DNA of 64,000 bases from Flagellimonas sediminis (GCF_010500845.1 NZ_JAAAMI010000001.1:496001-560000), one strand, 5' to 3'; counted from the first letter of the stretch, positions 45,343-55,346 are shown. A program made the numbers and translations. Notes: generated by a model not told the origin, from the letters alone.

Positions 45343-46475
45343 AGGTATTAATAGTACACAATCAATACAAACAGTATGGGGGTGAAGATACCGTTGTAGA
45401 TCAAGAGGCAAGGGCCTATACGGAATTGGGACATGAGGTTAGACTTTTCTTAAAGAATAACCAACAACTAAAATGGGCGGACCTTCTGCTATCAATCTTC
45501 AATTTTAGGTCCTGGAAGGAACTTAAGGGAACGGTTAAGGATTTTGACCCTGATGTTATTCACGTGCATAATTTCATATTCATTTTATCGCCATCCATTT
45601 TTTGGGTAAAATCAAAGAAAGCCAAAATATGGCTCACGCTTCACAATTATCGTTTTTTGTGTCCTAGCGGAACACTTTTTTACAAGAACAATTTAAATTT
45701 AGAATCCAAAACCTTTAGGGGGTTGATGAAGAATGTTGCTCGGGGAGTATATCAAGATTCTATCTTCAAAACAGGGGTTTTGGCCATTATTTATAAGTTT
45801 AATGAATTTATTGGTAGTTTTAAAAAAGTGGACAAGTTTATTTTTTTAACTCCTTTTGCCCAGGACATTCATTTAGAATGGCACCCAAAATTGTTTGCTA
45901 ATAGTGTGGTAAAACCTAATTTTTTGTTCAATTCTCCTAAGTTAAAAAAGGTTATAAAAGATATTGATGTACTTTTTGTGGGTCGTTTTACAATAGAAAA
46001 GGGCATTCTAGACGTATTGCCATCATTGGTAAAATGCTGCCATCTCAAAATAGTTTTGGCAGGGGATGGTCCTGTACTTGAAAAGGCTACTAAAATCATA
46101 GGTGAAAATCAACATATAACCTTACTTGGTGCCGTGAACAGGGAAAAGGTCTACGAGCTTTTGGGAAGATCAAAATATTTGTTGTTTCCTTCTATCTGGT
46201 ATGAAGGCATGCCCATGACCATCATTGAGGCGTATTCTGCCGGAGTACCCGTTATTGCTAGAAAATTAGGAGCAATGGAAACAATGATTAAGCATGAACA
46301 AACAGGGTATCTCTATTCTGACCTCCAAGATTTTGAAAAAATTGTATGTGAACTGAAGGCAAAAGATCTTTCTCCTCTATCTGAAAACGCTCAAATCGAA
46401 TTTCAATCAAGATATTCTTTTCCCATTGGGAAGGAAAACCTGATGAATCTTATGAAGCATTTATATGTCGGTTAA
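45339..46475 (+). CDS. Family 4 glycosyltransferase
   Basis: 378 residues, GT-B fold. The N-terminal HNQYKQYGGEDTVVDQEARA has the GGE acceptor-side motif. The C-terminal Rossmann half contains VLFVGRFTIEKGILD and VLAGDGP. YEGMPMTIIEAYSAGVPVIA includes the EX7E-type nucleotide-sugar site. It probably adds one sugar to the lipid-linked repeat on the cytoplasmic face. Coupled by ATGA to the radical SAM fusion, and its 3' end overlaps the polymerase gene by 11 bases. Confidence 0.92.
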   Translation: MKVLIVHNQYKQYGGEDTVVDQEARAYTELGHEVRLFLKNNQQLKWADLLLSIFNFRSWKELKGTVKDFDPDVIHVHNFIFILSPSIFWVKSKKAKIWLTLHNYRFLCPSGTLFYKNNLNLESKTFRGLMKNVARGVYQDSIFKTGVLAIIYKFNEFIGSFKKVDKFIFLTPFAQDIHLEWHPKLFANSVVKPNFLFNSPKLKKVIKDIDVLFVGRFTIEKGILDVLPSLVKCCHLKIVLAGDGPVLEKATKIIGENQHITLLGAVNREKVYELLGRSKYLLFPSIWYEGMPMTIIEAYSAGVPVIARKLGAMETMIKHEQTGYLYSDLQDFEKIVCELKAKDLSPLSENAQIEFQSRYSFPIGKENLMNLMKHLYVG

Positions 46476-47808
46476 TAGAAGGACAGGGGTTTTTATTTTG
46501 TTTTGCTTGATCTTTTTATTAAGCTTTACTGCCATACGCAAGATATTGATTCTTGTTTATCCTATATTGTGCATTTTAGTTTTTTGGATAATGGATTTAA
46601 GGCTTTCAGTTAAATCCATATTGACATTATTATGTGTTTTTGTTTTGTCCATATTTTCCTATGTCGTGAATGGTTTATGGACAATGAATTTGATTTTATC
46701 ACTGTATCTGATTTTTCCATCATTAACCTTGATTTTATCAAGGCCATCAAATAAAAGACCGGAGGGGTATAATTCCATAAAATTGTTTTGGAATATTTCG
46801 TCCTTTTTTTTAATCGTTGTCGATATCTCAGCCTTTGGTACATTTTTATGGCTACGGTTTGTCAATTTTTTTATCAGACCTCTTGGCTCGGACGTATTGG
46901 ATGATTCATTTCATGGGATATATGGTTCAGGAGGGCTTGGTGGGCATATATTGAGCATTTTCAATATTATATTTGCCGTTCGGTTTTTTGCGGTAAAGGA
47001 ATATAAAAAAGCCACCTTTTTTTTGGTGTCGTCAATTCTTGGTTTTTATGGTCTAGGTCTGGTCTTGACAATTATTGCATTAGTATGGGTGTTTAGAAAA
47101 TTCATTTTCAATATAAGACTGGCAAAATACATGCTGTTAATGGGATTTTTGGTTTATGCCGCAGCAATGGTCATTAAAATAGTTAATCCCCATAATTATA
47201 ATTATGTTCAAAACACTTTAAATTCATTTTTGATAAAGGATTTTGATTATGAAAAAGAAATGGAAAATGCGAGGAACTACGAAACGTCCTCAACACCTAG
47301 AAAAATAACTTTTTTTGCCGGGGTATACCATCGATTGATTGAAGACCCTCAAATCCTCCTTTATGGCACATCTCCTGGAACATATAATTCACGAGTTGCC
47401 TTTTTGTTAAATGGAGATCTTTCAAAGACCGCATTTTTAAAAGACAATGTCCAAATTCGTCCTACGTATCATGAGAAGGATATATATTATTTGTTCAATA
47501 GCATTAGCACGCGGGTATCGTGGATGGGCGGAACAAGACATCAGCCCTTTTCAAGTATTGTATCGGTATTGGTGGAATATGGTCTTTTGGTGTTCATAGT
47601 TATATTTTTAGCTTTTTTGAAAATGGGCCGAAATGCTATCTCCAATTGTACAGATGAAAAAGAAAAGGTTGCTTTGAAATTCACTTTGACATTAACATTT
47701 TTGTTGTTTTCCATGGTATATTATCTGGAAGTCATAGAGTTCATGTTGCCAATTCTACTCTTGTTTAAAGTGTATGAAATGAATAAACCTTTAAACAGTG
47801 AAAATTGA
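46465..47808 (+). CDS. Wzy-like polysaccharide polymerase
   Basis: 447 residues with about 11 hydrophobic segments and one large extracytoplasmic loop (about 255-355) containing YGTSPGTYNSRVAFLLNG and WMGGTRHQPFSS. There is little family sequence signature, as is usual for Wzy. The call rests on topology and position between glycosyltransferases, downstream of a flippase. It would join repeat units in the periplasm. Overlaps the GT4 gene by 11 bases. Confidence 0.72.
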   Translation: MSVNRRTGVFILFCLIFLLSFTAIRKILILVYPILCILVFWIMDLRLSVKSILTLLCVFVLSIFSYVVNGLWTMNLILSLYLIFPSLTLILSRPSNKRPEGYNSIKLFWNISSFFLIVVDISAFGTFLWLRFVNFFIRPLGSDVLDDSFHGIYGSGGLGGHILSIFNIIFAVRFFAVKEYKKATFFLVSSILGFYGLGLVLTIIALVWVFRKFIFNIRLAKYMLLMGFLVYAAAMVIKIVNPHNYNYVQNTLNSFLIKDFDYEKEMENARNYETSSTPRKITFFAGVYHRLIEDPQILLYGTSPGTYNSRVAFLLNGDLSKTAFLKDNVQIRPTYHEKDIYYLFNSISTRVSWMGGTRHQPFSSIVSVLVEYGLLVFIVIFLAFLKMGRNAISNCTDEKEKVALKFTLTLTFLLFSMVYYLEVIEFMLPILLLFKVYEMNKPLNSEN

Positions 47809-47816
47809 TAAACTAC

Positions 47817-49082
47817 ATGGAAACTAAAGCTGGAAGAACTAACTTTTATATGTTTGGCTATGTGATTATTATGTCTGTAATAATGCCATGGAGCAATGCA
47901 CTTTTCAATGTACTTTTTCTTTTAGGGGCAGCCTGTTATTTAGTCTCCATAATTAAAAAAAAACCGTTAAACACCAATTCACCAAAGTGGCCGATGTCGG
48001 TTTTGGTAATAATGATGGTTTTTATGCTATTGCTCATTCTTTCCGTAGTGGTTAACAATGATTGGGCAGGACTGAATTATGCAACACGGATGGTTGAGTT
48101 TATACTAATGCCTATGATGATACTGCACTACACCTCAAGTTTGGGGGTTAATAAATTGAAGACCATACTTGAAGCCTTCATTGCTTCAACAACGCTTCTT
48201 TCAATAGGCTCATTCGCATTGGCTGCATATAAGGCTTTATGGAATTCTGGCAATGGAAGCTTTTTTAGTAAAATTTCCTATGAAAATTTGGCTATGGTGA
48301 TAGTGCATCATCAACCAATTTATTTTTCTATTTATGTGGGCTTCGCCATTATTGCTTTGGCATATTTGTTTCTATTTACCCAAAAAAGGCACAAGCTAAA
48401 TGTTATTTATGCCTTTGGATTTTTGTTCTTATTGGCTTTTATTTTTCTTTTAGGTTCTCGTACAGGTATATTGGCAACATTTGTCTGTTTGGCCATTTTG
48501 ACATTTTGGAAGTCAAAAAAGGCATTTTTTGCCTTTTTGGGATGTGGTCTGTTGTTCTTTGTAATCAATTATAGTTATAATGATTCTTTTAAAAAACGGA
48601 TTGACAACGTGGTACAGTTCAATACAGATTTTGATTATCATAGTGATTGGGCCTATGAGGGTCTAGCGCTTCGTTATATGACCTGGAACTGTTCGTTAAG
48701 TTGTATTTCTGAGAATTTTTGGTTTGGAACAGGTATCACTGATGCACAACCATGCCTTGATGATTGTTATAAAAAAAACTCATATCGTTCTTTATTGTAT
48801 TTTGGTGAGCATCAAGGGACAAAATTCAATTCACACAGTATGTTTTTGGATGTATTTGTCAAGACAGGTTTTTTAGGTTTTTTGGTTATGGTATTGTTGT
48901 TTTCTATATTGCTGATATTGGCATACAAGGATCACAACATATTGATGATTTTGTTAATTATGTTTTTTCTGATAAACGGCATTACAGAATCTTTGTTAGT
49001 AAGGGAAAAGGGAATTGTTTTCTTCTCATTTATGTTGGGCCTTTTATTTAGTTTAAGGCGAAAAGAAATACCATTAGCTTAA
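47817..49082 (+). CDS. O-antigen ligase/polymerase family protein, copy 1
   Basis: 421 residues from ATG 47817 (METKAGRTNFYMFGYVII); an in-frame TTG at 47805 overlaps the previous gene and is less likely. About 10-12 membrane segments are present, with a periplasmic loop (about 265-345) carrying YEGLALRYMTWNCS, FGTGITDAQ and FNSHSMFLDVFVKTG, the O-antigen ligase (Wzy_C) pattern with conserved R and H. It is a clear paralogue of the next gene. It may join the finished glycan to lipid A or another acceptor. Confidence 0.85.
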   Translation: METKAGRTNFYMFGYVIIMSVIMPWSNALFNVLFLLGAACYLVSIIKKKPLNTNSPKWPMSVLVIMMVFMLLLILSVVVNNDWAGLNYATRMVEFILMPMMILHYTSSLGVNKLKTILEAFIASTTLLSIGSFALAAYKALWNSGNGSFFSKISYENLAMVIVHHQPIYFSIYVGFAIIALAYLFLFTQKRHKLNVIYAFGFLFLLAFIFLLGSRTGILATFVCLAILTFWKSKKAFFAFLGCGLLFFVINYSYNDSFKKRIDNVVQFNTDFDYHSDWAYEGLALRYMTWNCSLSCISENFWFGTGITDAQPCLDDCYKKNSYRSLLYFGEHQGTKFNSHSMFLDVFVKTGFLGFLVMVLLFSILLILAYKDHNILMILLIMFFLINGITESLLVREKGIVFFSFMLGLLFSLRRKEIPLA

Positions 49083-49257
49083 GAAACACTAATAACTGTT
49101 GTGAATTTAAACCATTGTTCCATTTTAGTTTTTATTACATAGGTTTTTAAAAAATCTTGAAATTCTTAAGGTAGTATTTGTCTCTGGTTGTTAGTCAAAA
49201 AATTAACTCTAAAACATAAATAAAATCTAGTTTTCAGAATATTTTAAATCATAGATC

Positions 49258-50517
49258 TTGAAAGAAAAAGAATTTTTGGCGTTTGGGTATCTTATATGTT
49301 TGGCGGTTGTAATTCCTTGGAGCAATGCACTTACTAACCTATTATTGGCCGGGGGTGTTCTTTTTATCATCCAAAACATAATAACCAACAAGCGAACAAG
49401 AATCAAGTTAAGGGCAATTCAAAAAATGCTTTTGGTTTTTGGCCTCGCTTTTTTGTCACTTATATTAATAAAGGTTTTAATCAGTACAGATTATTCCGGG
49501 CTGGCCTATTTGGCACGGATATCCACCGTGGTGTACTTGCCAGCAATGCTCTATTTAATGGCGGGTAAAATTCCTGAAACCCAAAATAGAAAGGTCCTTC
49601 AATTATTTATTCATTCAGTTTTTGTTTTGTCGGTTGGCACCTTGGCTATTGCTGTTGTAAAAACACTTACCAGGGCTTCTAGCCCGCTCTCAATGGTTAA
49701 CTTGGCCTACAGGGAATTTTCAGGGTCTCTAGTGCACCACGAGCCTGTTTATTTTTCCATTTTCGTTGGGGCCAGTATAGTTTTTGGTTGCTGGTTATTA
49801 CTTTTTGACCCAGATAAAAGGAAGAACTATATTTACTATTTTGAGGTGCTTTTTCTTTTTATATTTTTATTTCTACTTGGTTCTGGTACAGCCATTTTGG
49901 CAACTATTGTTTGCGTGGGTATCATATGTGCAATTAAATCGAGAAAGCTACTGATATATTCAATTTTATCCTTTGGTGCATTATTCATTTTAAATTATTC
50001 ACTAAATAAATCCTTTCAATTTAAGGTAGATGATGTTTTAAATTTTAATACCTCCTTTGATTATCAAGGCAATTCATCTTATGAGGGGCTAGCCATAAGG
50101 TATGGGACATGGAAATGCTCAATTGACGGTATTAAAGAAAATTTATGGACTGGTATTGGAATATCACATTCACAGGAATATTTAGATACTTGTTACCGAG
50201 AAAAGGGCTATCAATCTTTGACATATTTAATGGAGAACAAAGGAACCGTATTCAACTCGCACAATGTTTATTTAGATGTGTTTTTAAAGTTTGGATTAAT
50301 AGGGTTCCTGATATTTCTGGTGTTATTGGTGTTATTGGTTATGACGGCAATAAAAAAATGGAATATATTACTATTGCTGATGCTGGTGTTCTTTATGATA
50401 ATGGGTGCAACAGAGTCAATTCTGGTTCGGGAAAAAGGAATTATTTTCTTTTCTTTTTTCTTTGGATTATTTCTATGCTTAAATCCTTCCAAACAGAGAA
50501 TGGATGACCAAGGTTAA
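49258..50517 (+). CDS. O-antigen ligase/polymerase family protein, copy 2
   Basis: 419 residues with about 11 membrane segments. It aligns by eye over its whole length with the upstream copy: PWSNAL near the start, VHHEPVYFSIFVG, FNTSFDYQGNSSYEGLAIRY, and FNSHNVYLDVFLKFG in the periplasmic loop. The start appears to be TTG 49258; no in-frame ATG occurs before the first helix, and alignment to copy 1 supports this position. A 175-base AT-rich gap separates the copies, and the 3' end overlaps the next gene by 14 bases. The divergence suggests separate roles (polymerase versus ligase) more than recent duplication. Confidence 0.85.
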   Translation: MKEKEFLAFGYLICLAVVIPWSNALTNLLLAGGVLFIIQNIITNKRTRIKLRAIQKMLLVFGLAFLSLILIKVLISTDYSGLAYLARISTVVYLPAMLYLMAGKIPETQNRKVLQLFIHSVFVLSVGTLAIAVVKTLTRASSPLSMVNLAYREFSGSLVHHEPVYFSIFVGASIVFGCWLLLFDPDKRKNYIYYFEVLFLFIFLFLLGSGTAILATIVCVGIICAIKSRKLLIYSILSFGALFILNYSLNKSFQFKVDDVLNFNTSFDYQGNSSYEGLAIRYGTWKCSIDGIKENLWTGIGISHSQEYLDTCYREKGYQSLTYLMENKGTVFNSHNVYLDVFLKFGLIGFLIFLVLLVLLVMTAIKKWNILLLLMLVFFMIMGATESILVREKGIIFFSFFFGLFLCLNPSKQRMDDQG

Positions 50518-51292
50518 CCAACCAAAAAGAATGATGAAGCAACAAAAAAGGAATTTGTTCGGTTTGGAATTAAACAATATTTCAAGAACAGAATTGATCG
50601 AGGATCTCATTTACAATGCCAAATCTCATACTCCATCATATCTTTGTGCAGTAAACGTTCACATGATGGTAGAAGCTCAAAGGGACAAGGAGCTAAAAAA
50701 TGCTGTTCTTGGGGCTCATTGGGCAGTCACTGATGGAATGCCTGTAAAATGGGCGTACAGTTATTTCAACAAAGTTTCCCAACCTAGGTTGGCGGGAATG
50801 GACCTGACCCCTGAACTTTTGGACAGGGCAGATCAAGAAGGTTTGGTTGTGTCAGTTTACGGCAATACGAATACCAATCTACAAAAGTTTAAGTCATATT
50901 TGGAGCAAAACATGCCCGATCTAAGTATTGGGGCCCTTATATCTCCACCGTTTAGAGTACTTTCTGTAGGTGAAACCAAGAAAGACATATGCAAAATCAA
51001 TAATGCCGGCACCCATATTTTGTTAGTCTCCCTAGGGTGTCCAAAGCAGGAAAAATGGATGTTGAATCACTCATCTAGTGTAAATGCGGTATGTTTGGGA
51101 ATAGGTAATGCAGTGAATACGGTAATTGGAGAAGAAAAAAGGCCCAACAAGTTAATTCAGCAAATGGGATTGGAGTGGTTGTATAGGCTTCTTCAAAACC
51201 CCAAAAGATTGTTTAAGAGGTATTTTTATACGAATTCCAAATTTGGATTAATGGTTCTTAATGAACTATTTATGAGAGATAGAAAGAAATGA
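50504..51292 (+). CDS. WecG/TagA/CpsF family glycosyltransferase (GT26)
   Basis: 262 residues. ISRTELIEDLIYNAKSHTPSYL, AVNVHMMVEAQRD, AVTDGMPVKWAY and LAGMDLTPELLD are the family blocks, followed by VSLGCPKQEKWM and GLEWLYRLLQNPKR. Members transfer ManNAcA or ManNAc to an undecaprenyl-linked amino sugar, the second repeat-unit step; the actual sugar here is unknown. The start at 50504 overlaps the ligase by 14 bases; ATGs at 50531/50534 are alternatives. It precedes the initiating transferase, with a 4-base overlap. Confidence 0.9.
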   Translation: MTKVNQPKRMMKQQKRNLFGLELNNISRTELIEDLIYNAKSHTPSYLCAVNVHMMVEAQRDKELKNAVLGAHWAVTDGMPVKWAYSYFNKVSQPRLAGMDLTPELLDRADQEGLVVSVYGNTNTNLQKFKSYLEQNMPDLSIGALISPPFRVLSVGETKKDICKINNAGTHILLVSLGCPKQEKWMLNHSSSVNAVCLGIGNAVNTVIGEEKRPNKLIQQMGLEWLYRLLQNPKRLFKRYFYTNSKFGLMVLNELFMRDRKK

Positions 51293-52656
51293 ACAAAATA
51301 GACAAAAAAACAAATAAGGGATACTCTAAATTTATTAAGTCTATTGCATTTGCGCTTGATTTGGGAATACTCAACCTTACAGCGTATTTTTTGCCCTTTG
51401 ACATGGATTTCAAGTATCCAATGATTTTTTATATCTACATATCGTTCATGTGGGTATTCATCTCCGTTCTTAATCAGTACTACGAAATTTATAGATACAC
51501 TAAGCTAACCCATATAGGATCTTTGCTTATAAGACAATTCCTGATTTTTTTCGTTGTATTATATGCCTATATCGGCTTTTTCATGGAAAAATTTGTTAGC
51601 CGTTGGAATTTGGGCATTTACCTGTTGATTGTTTTTGTCCTGATAGTCGTTGTTAAGTTTTCCTTTCGATATCTTCTTATAAAGTATAGACGAATTTTTG
51701 GTAGAAATATACGAAAGGTCGTTGTACTAGGAAACGGCAAAAAACCGGAACAGTTGATAAGGGTACTCCAGGACCATGAAGAATTTGGATATGAATTTGT
51801 AAAACAATTTTCTGTAAAACAGGGGGCAATTAACATGGAAAAGGTTTACGATTTTGTTCTGCAAAACAAAATAGATGAGATCTATTGCTCAATCAATGAG
51901 CTTAAAAACAAGCAAATTCAAGAAATCATTACCTTTTGCGACAATAACATCAAAACACTTAAATTCATTCCAGACAACAAGAATATTTTTCAAAAAAGAT
52001 TAAAGTTTGAGTACTATGATTTTTTACCCATGCTTTCACTTAGGGACATACCCTTGGATCACCCATTTAATGCCTTTATAAAGCGAAGTTTCGATATTGT
52101 ATTTGCCATATTGGTTTATGTTTTTTTGTTGTCATGGCTAACACCACTGATTGCAATCCTTATTTATATTGATAACCCAGGCCCGGTATATTTCATTCAA
52201 AACCGACCGGGATATAAGGGACAAGGATTTACTTGTTATAAATTCCGTACCATGAAAATCAATAATTCAACCGAGGTTTCTGCATCAAGAAACGATACTA
52301 GGGTTACCAAGTTGGGACGCTTTTTGAGGAGGACAAGTATTGATGAGCTCCCACAATTTGTTAATGTTTTGATGGGAAACATGTCCGTGGTAGGACCGCG
52401 TCCACATTTATGGAAACAAAATGAAGAATATGGGGAAGAAATTAAAAAGTATATGGTTCGACACTACGTCAAACCAGGAATAACTGGTCTTGCACAGAGC
52501 AAAGGATTTCGTGGGGGGATTGAAACAAGGGACGATATTGTCAATAGGATACGTTATGATGTGTTCTACATTGAAAACTGGTCCTTTTTGCTTGATGTTC
52601 GAATAATTGTTCAAACAGCCCTTAACGTGATTAAGGGGGAAGAAAACGCCTATTGA
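51289..52656 (+). CDS. Undecaprenyl-phosphate glycosylphosphotransferase (initiating enzyme)
   Basis: 455 residues. Four N-terminal membrane helices (about 15-130) are followed by a central soluble CoA-binding-like region (about 140-250) and a fifth helix (about 270-295). The C-terminal bacterial sugar transferase domain contains FIQNRPGYKGQGFTCYKFRT, RRTSIDELPQFVNVLMGNMS and VVGPRPHLW. It puts the first sugar-phosphate on undecaprenyl phosphate (WcaJ/WbaP type). Last gene of the AT-rich block; overlaps the GT26 gene by 4 bases. Confidence 0.92.
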   Translation: MNKIDKKTNKGYSKFIKSIAFALDLGILNLTAYFLPFDMDFKYPMIFYIYISFMWVFISVLNQYYEIYRYTKLTHIGSLLIRQFLIFFVVLYAYIGFFMEKFVSRWNLGIYLLIVFVLIVVVKFSFRYLLIKYRRIFGRNIRKVVVLGNGKKPEQLIRVLQDHEEFGYEFVKQFSVKQGAINMEKVYDFVLQNKIDEIYCSINELKNKQIQEIITFCDNNIKTLKFIPDNKNIFQKRLKFEYYDFLPMLSLRDIPLDHPFNAFIKRSFDIVFAILVYVFLLSWLTPLIAILIYIDNPGPVYFIQNRPGYKGQGFTCYKFRTMKINNSTEVSASRNDTRVTKLGRFLRRTSIDELPQFVNVLMGNMSVVGPRPHLWKQNEEYGEEIKKYMVRHYVKPGITGLAQSKGFRGGIETRDDIVNRIRYDVFYIENWSFLLDVRIIVQTALNVIKGEENAY

Positions 52657-52672
52657 CAAAAAGAATGTTTAG

Positions 52673-52703
52673 TTGTCACCTGATTAAACAATTCCTATTT
52701 TTG
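52673..52703 (+). promoter_or_regulatory. Putative promoter of the UDP-xylose synthase gene
   Basis: TTG (52673-52675), a 20-base spacer, then TATTTTTG (52696-52703); both parts of the Bacteroidota consensus are present. The box ends 18 bases before the ATG. Confidence 0.55.
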
Positions 52704-52721
52704 AAGTAAATAAATTAGCAA

Positions 52722-53693
52722 ATGAAAAGAGTACTTATTACTGGCGCAGCGGGGTTCCTCGGATCACACCTTTGTGACAGATTCATAGCCGAAGGATTTA
52801 ACGTGATTGGAATGGATAACCTGATAACAGGTGACCTGAAAAACATAGAACATCTTTTTCCTTTGGAACGTTTTGAATTTCACCATCATGATGTGTCAAA
52901 ATTTGTGCACATTTCGGGGAATCTTGATTATATTCTGCATTTCGCCTCTCCAGCAAGTCCAATTGATTATTTGAAGATTCCTATTCAGACCCTTAAAGTG
53001 GGGTCCCTGGGCACGCTCAACTTATTGGGGTTGGCTAAAGAAAAAAGCGCCAGGATTCTTGTGGCTTCCACCTCCGAGGTTTACGGTGACCCCCTGGTAC
53101 ATCCGCAAAATGAAGACTATTACGGAAACGTTAGTCCCATAGGGCCCAGAGGAGTGTACGATGAAGCCAAACGCTTTATGGAATCCATTACCATGGCCTA
53201 CCACAGGCACCATGGATTGGACACCCGTATTGTTCGCATTTTCAACACCTACGGGTCTCGAATGAGATTGAACGACGGTCGTGTGGTTCCTGCATTTATT
53301 GGTCAAGCGCTCCGTGGTGAGGATCTAACCGTTTTTGGCGATGGTTCCCAAACCCGTTCGTTTACTTATATCGATGATCAAGTAGAGGGCATTTATCGTT
53401 TATTGATGAGCGATTATGTGGAACCCATCAACATTGGAAATCCTGATGAGACTACAATCCTGGAATTCGCCGAAGAAATCATCAAACTGACAGGAACCGA
53501 CCAAAAAATCATCTTCAAACCGTTGCCTAAAGATGACCCTTTGCAACGTCAACCAGATATCACCCGAGCCAGGGAAATCTTGGGATGGGAACCCAAGGTG
53601 CATCGCTTCGAAGGACTTAAAATAGTATACGAATACTTTAAATCCCTTTCCCAGGACGAATTATACCAGGCACACAGAGACTTTCAATCCTAA
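52722..53693 (+). CDS. uxs: UDP-glucuronate decarboxylase (UDP-xylose synthase) type SDR
   Basis: 323 residues, extended [21 protein letters not shown] binds [22 protein letters not shown] and [14 protein letters not shown] follow, then [12 protein letters not shown] with the catalytic Tyr and Lys, and [19 protein letters not shown]. These are the UXS subgroup marks. It decarboxylates UDP-glucuronate to UDP-xylose, so the locus may add xylose as well as rhamnose. It has its own promoter and a base composition like the rml genes, unlike the block before it. Confidence 0.9.
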   Translation: MKRVLITGAAGFLGSHLCDRFIAEGFNVIGMDNLITGDLKNIEHLFPLERFEFHHHDVSKFVHISGNLDYILHFASPASPIDYLKIPIQTLKVGSLGTLNLLGLAKEKSARILVASTSEVYGDPLVHPQNEDYYGNVSPIGPRGVYDEAKRFMESITMAYHRHHGLDTRIVRIFNTYGSRMRLNDGRVVPAFIGQALRGEDLTVFGDGSQTRSFTYIDDQVEGIYRLLMSDYVEPINIGNPDETTILEFAEEIIKLTGTDQKIIFKPLPKDDPLQRQPDITRAREILGWEPKVHRFEGLKIVYEYFKSLSQDELYQAHRDFQS

Positions 53694-53816
53694 GTACATT
53701 ACTTTCTAAGAACTCCAATATGGGATTGATGAAAATTCGGGCTATTCGAGACATTCGTGTCCAGATGGATTAACCTTAAAAAGATATTTTAATCCTAGAT
53801 TAAAAACGAATTGGGT

Positions 53817-53824
53817 TACTTTTG
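53817..53824 (+). promoter_or_regulatory. Putative -7 promoter box of purD
   Basis: TACTTTTG, exact TAnnTTTG match, 15 bases before the purD ATG at 53840. No TTG at the -33 distance. Confidence 0.42.
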
Positions 53825-53839
53825 CCAAAACTTTGAATC

Positions 53840-55117
53840 ATGAACATCCTAGTACTGGGTTCTGGCGGACGTGAACATGCCATAGCCCTTAAAATCTCAC
53901 AAAGTCCTAAAACCACAAAATTGTTCGTAGCTCCTGGCAACGCTGGAATTGCTGCCATTGCCACAAATATACCAGTCGGTGTAAACGATTTTGATGGTAT
54001 AAAGGAACTTGTATTAAGGGAGGGCATTGATTTAGTGGTGGTAGGTCCTGAGGATCCTTTGGTGAACGGAGTACATGATTTTTTCTTGAACGATGCCTTA
54101 TTAAAATCTATTCCCGTCATTGGCCCACAAAAGGCAGCAGCAGCTTTGGAGGGCAGCAAGGAATTTGCCAAGGAGTTCATGATGAGGCATAACATTCCCA
54201 CTGCCGCCTATGAAAGTTTTACCAGTGAATCTTTGGAGAAGGGCTATGCCTTTTTGGAATCCCTAAAACCACCCTATGTACTCAAGGCCGATGGATTGGC
54301 AGCAGGTAAAGGTGTCTTGATCCTTAAGGATTTGGATGAAGCCAAAGCCGAATTGAAATCCATGTTGTTGGATTCCAAATTTGGTTCTGCCAGTGCCACG
54401 GTGGTCATCGAAGAGTTTTTGGACGGCATCGAACTGAGCTGTTTTGTGCTCACCGATGGTTCCAACTACAAAATCCTTCCGACCGCAAAAGACTACAAAC
54501 GTATAGGAGAGGGAGATACCGGACTCAACACAGGCGGCATGGGGGCGATTTCCCCTGTTCCTTTTGCAAATTCGGCGTTTATGGACATGGTGGAGTCCAG
54601 AATCGTGAAACCTACCGTAGAAGGCCTTAAAAAGGATGATCTGCCCTATGTAGGGTTCATCTTCATCGGGTTGATCAAGGTCGATGGGGAACCCAAAGTA
54701 ATCGAGTATAATGTAAGAATGGGAGATCCAGAGACGGAAGTGGTCATTCCTAGGCTAAAAAGCGATTTGGTTGAGGTACTTATGGCGATGGCCAATGGCA
54801 CTTTGGATCAAATTGACCTTCAAATTGATGAAAGAGCGGCTACAACGGTCATGGCCGTATCCGGGGGTTATCCGGAAGAGTATGAAAAGGGCAAAGAAAT
54901 CACTGGGGCAGAAAACATTGAAGGCTCCTTGGTGTTTCATGCGGGAACCAAATTACAGGAAGGTAAAGTCGTTACCAATGGCGGTCGCGTAATCGCCATT
55001 ACTTCCTTTGGAAAAGATTTCAAGGAAGCACTAAAAACATCCTATCAAAATATGGAGAAACTCCACTTTGATGGCATGTATTACCGAAAGGATTTAGGTT
55101 TTGATCTAGATGTATGA
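53840..55117 (+). CDS. purD: Phosphoribosylamine-glycine ligase
   Basis: 425 residues; the ATP-grasp enzyme forms GAR in purine synthesis. LVLGSGGREHAIALK starts the N-terminal domain. VVVGPEDPLVNGV, PYVLKADGLAAGKGV (ATP-grasp loop), EFLDGIELSCF and RMGDPETEVV follow in the standard order. No other pur genes are adjacent. Its last 12 bases overlap the end of the convergent DUF6341 gene. Confidence 0.96.
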   Translation: MNILVLGSGGREHAIALKISQSPKTTKLFVAPGNAGIAAIATNIPVGVNDFDGIKELVLREGIDLVVVGPEDPLVNGVHDFFLNDALLKSIPVIGPQKAAAALEGSKEFAKEFMMRHNIPTAAYESFTSESLEKGYAFLESLKPPYVLKADGLAAGKGVLILKDLDEAKAELKSMLLDSKFGSASATVVIEEFLDGIELSCFVLTDGSNYKILPTAKDYKRIGEGDTGLNTGGMGAISPVPFANSAFMDMVESRIVKPTVEGLKKDDLPYVGFIFIGLIKVDGEPKVIEYNVRMGDPETEVVIPRLKSDLVEVLMAMANGTLDQIDLQIDERAATTVMAVSGGYPEEYEKGKEITGAENIEGSLVFHAGTKLQEGKVVTNGGRVIAITSFGKDFKEALKTSYQNMEKLHFDGMYYRKDLGFDLDV

Positions 55118-55327
55118 GTGAGAGCTGATGCTCTTGTCCTCCTCGCCGTTGTCGTTGAATATTTTCAACTGACCCATCCAATATGCAAAGGCCACAAACC
55201 CAATAATCATGAAAATCCAGTTCATGGTGTTGGAGGCCCACCAACTTTGCAAAAAGCGGAAGAAATCGTAAGGGGCAAAAAGGTAGTTTACAAATAAGTC
55301 TTCTATACCGTAAAAAAACTTGCTCAT
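55106..55327 (-). CDS. DUF6341-like small membrane protein
   Basis: 73 residues. One membrane helix (about 37-53, WIFMIIGFVAFAYWMGQLKIF) lies after an aromatic-rich N-terminus (FYGIEDLFVNYLFAPYDFFR). The C-terminus, NGEEDKSISSHSYI, is the mark by which I recognise flavobacterial DUF6341. The function is unknown. Its 3' end overlaps purD by 12 bases on the opposite strand. It has a good promoter at 55347-55376 and is divergent from the DUF6427 gene. Confidence 0.85.
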   Translation of the reverse strand: MSKFFYGIEDLFVNYLFAPYDFFRFLQSWWASNTMNWIFMIIGFVAFAYWMGQLKIFNDNGEEDKSISSHSYI

Positions 55328-55346
55328 CTTGGCTATATTTACTTTA

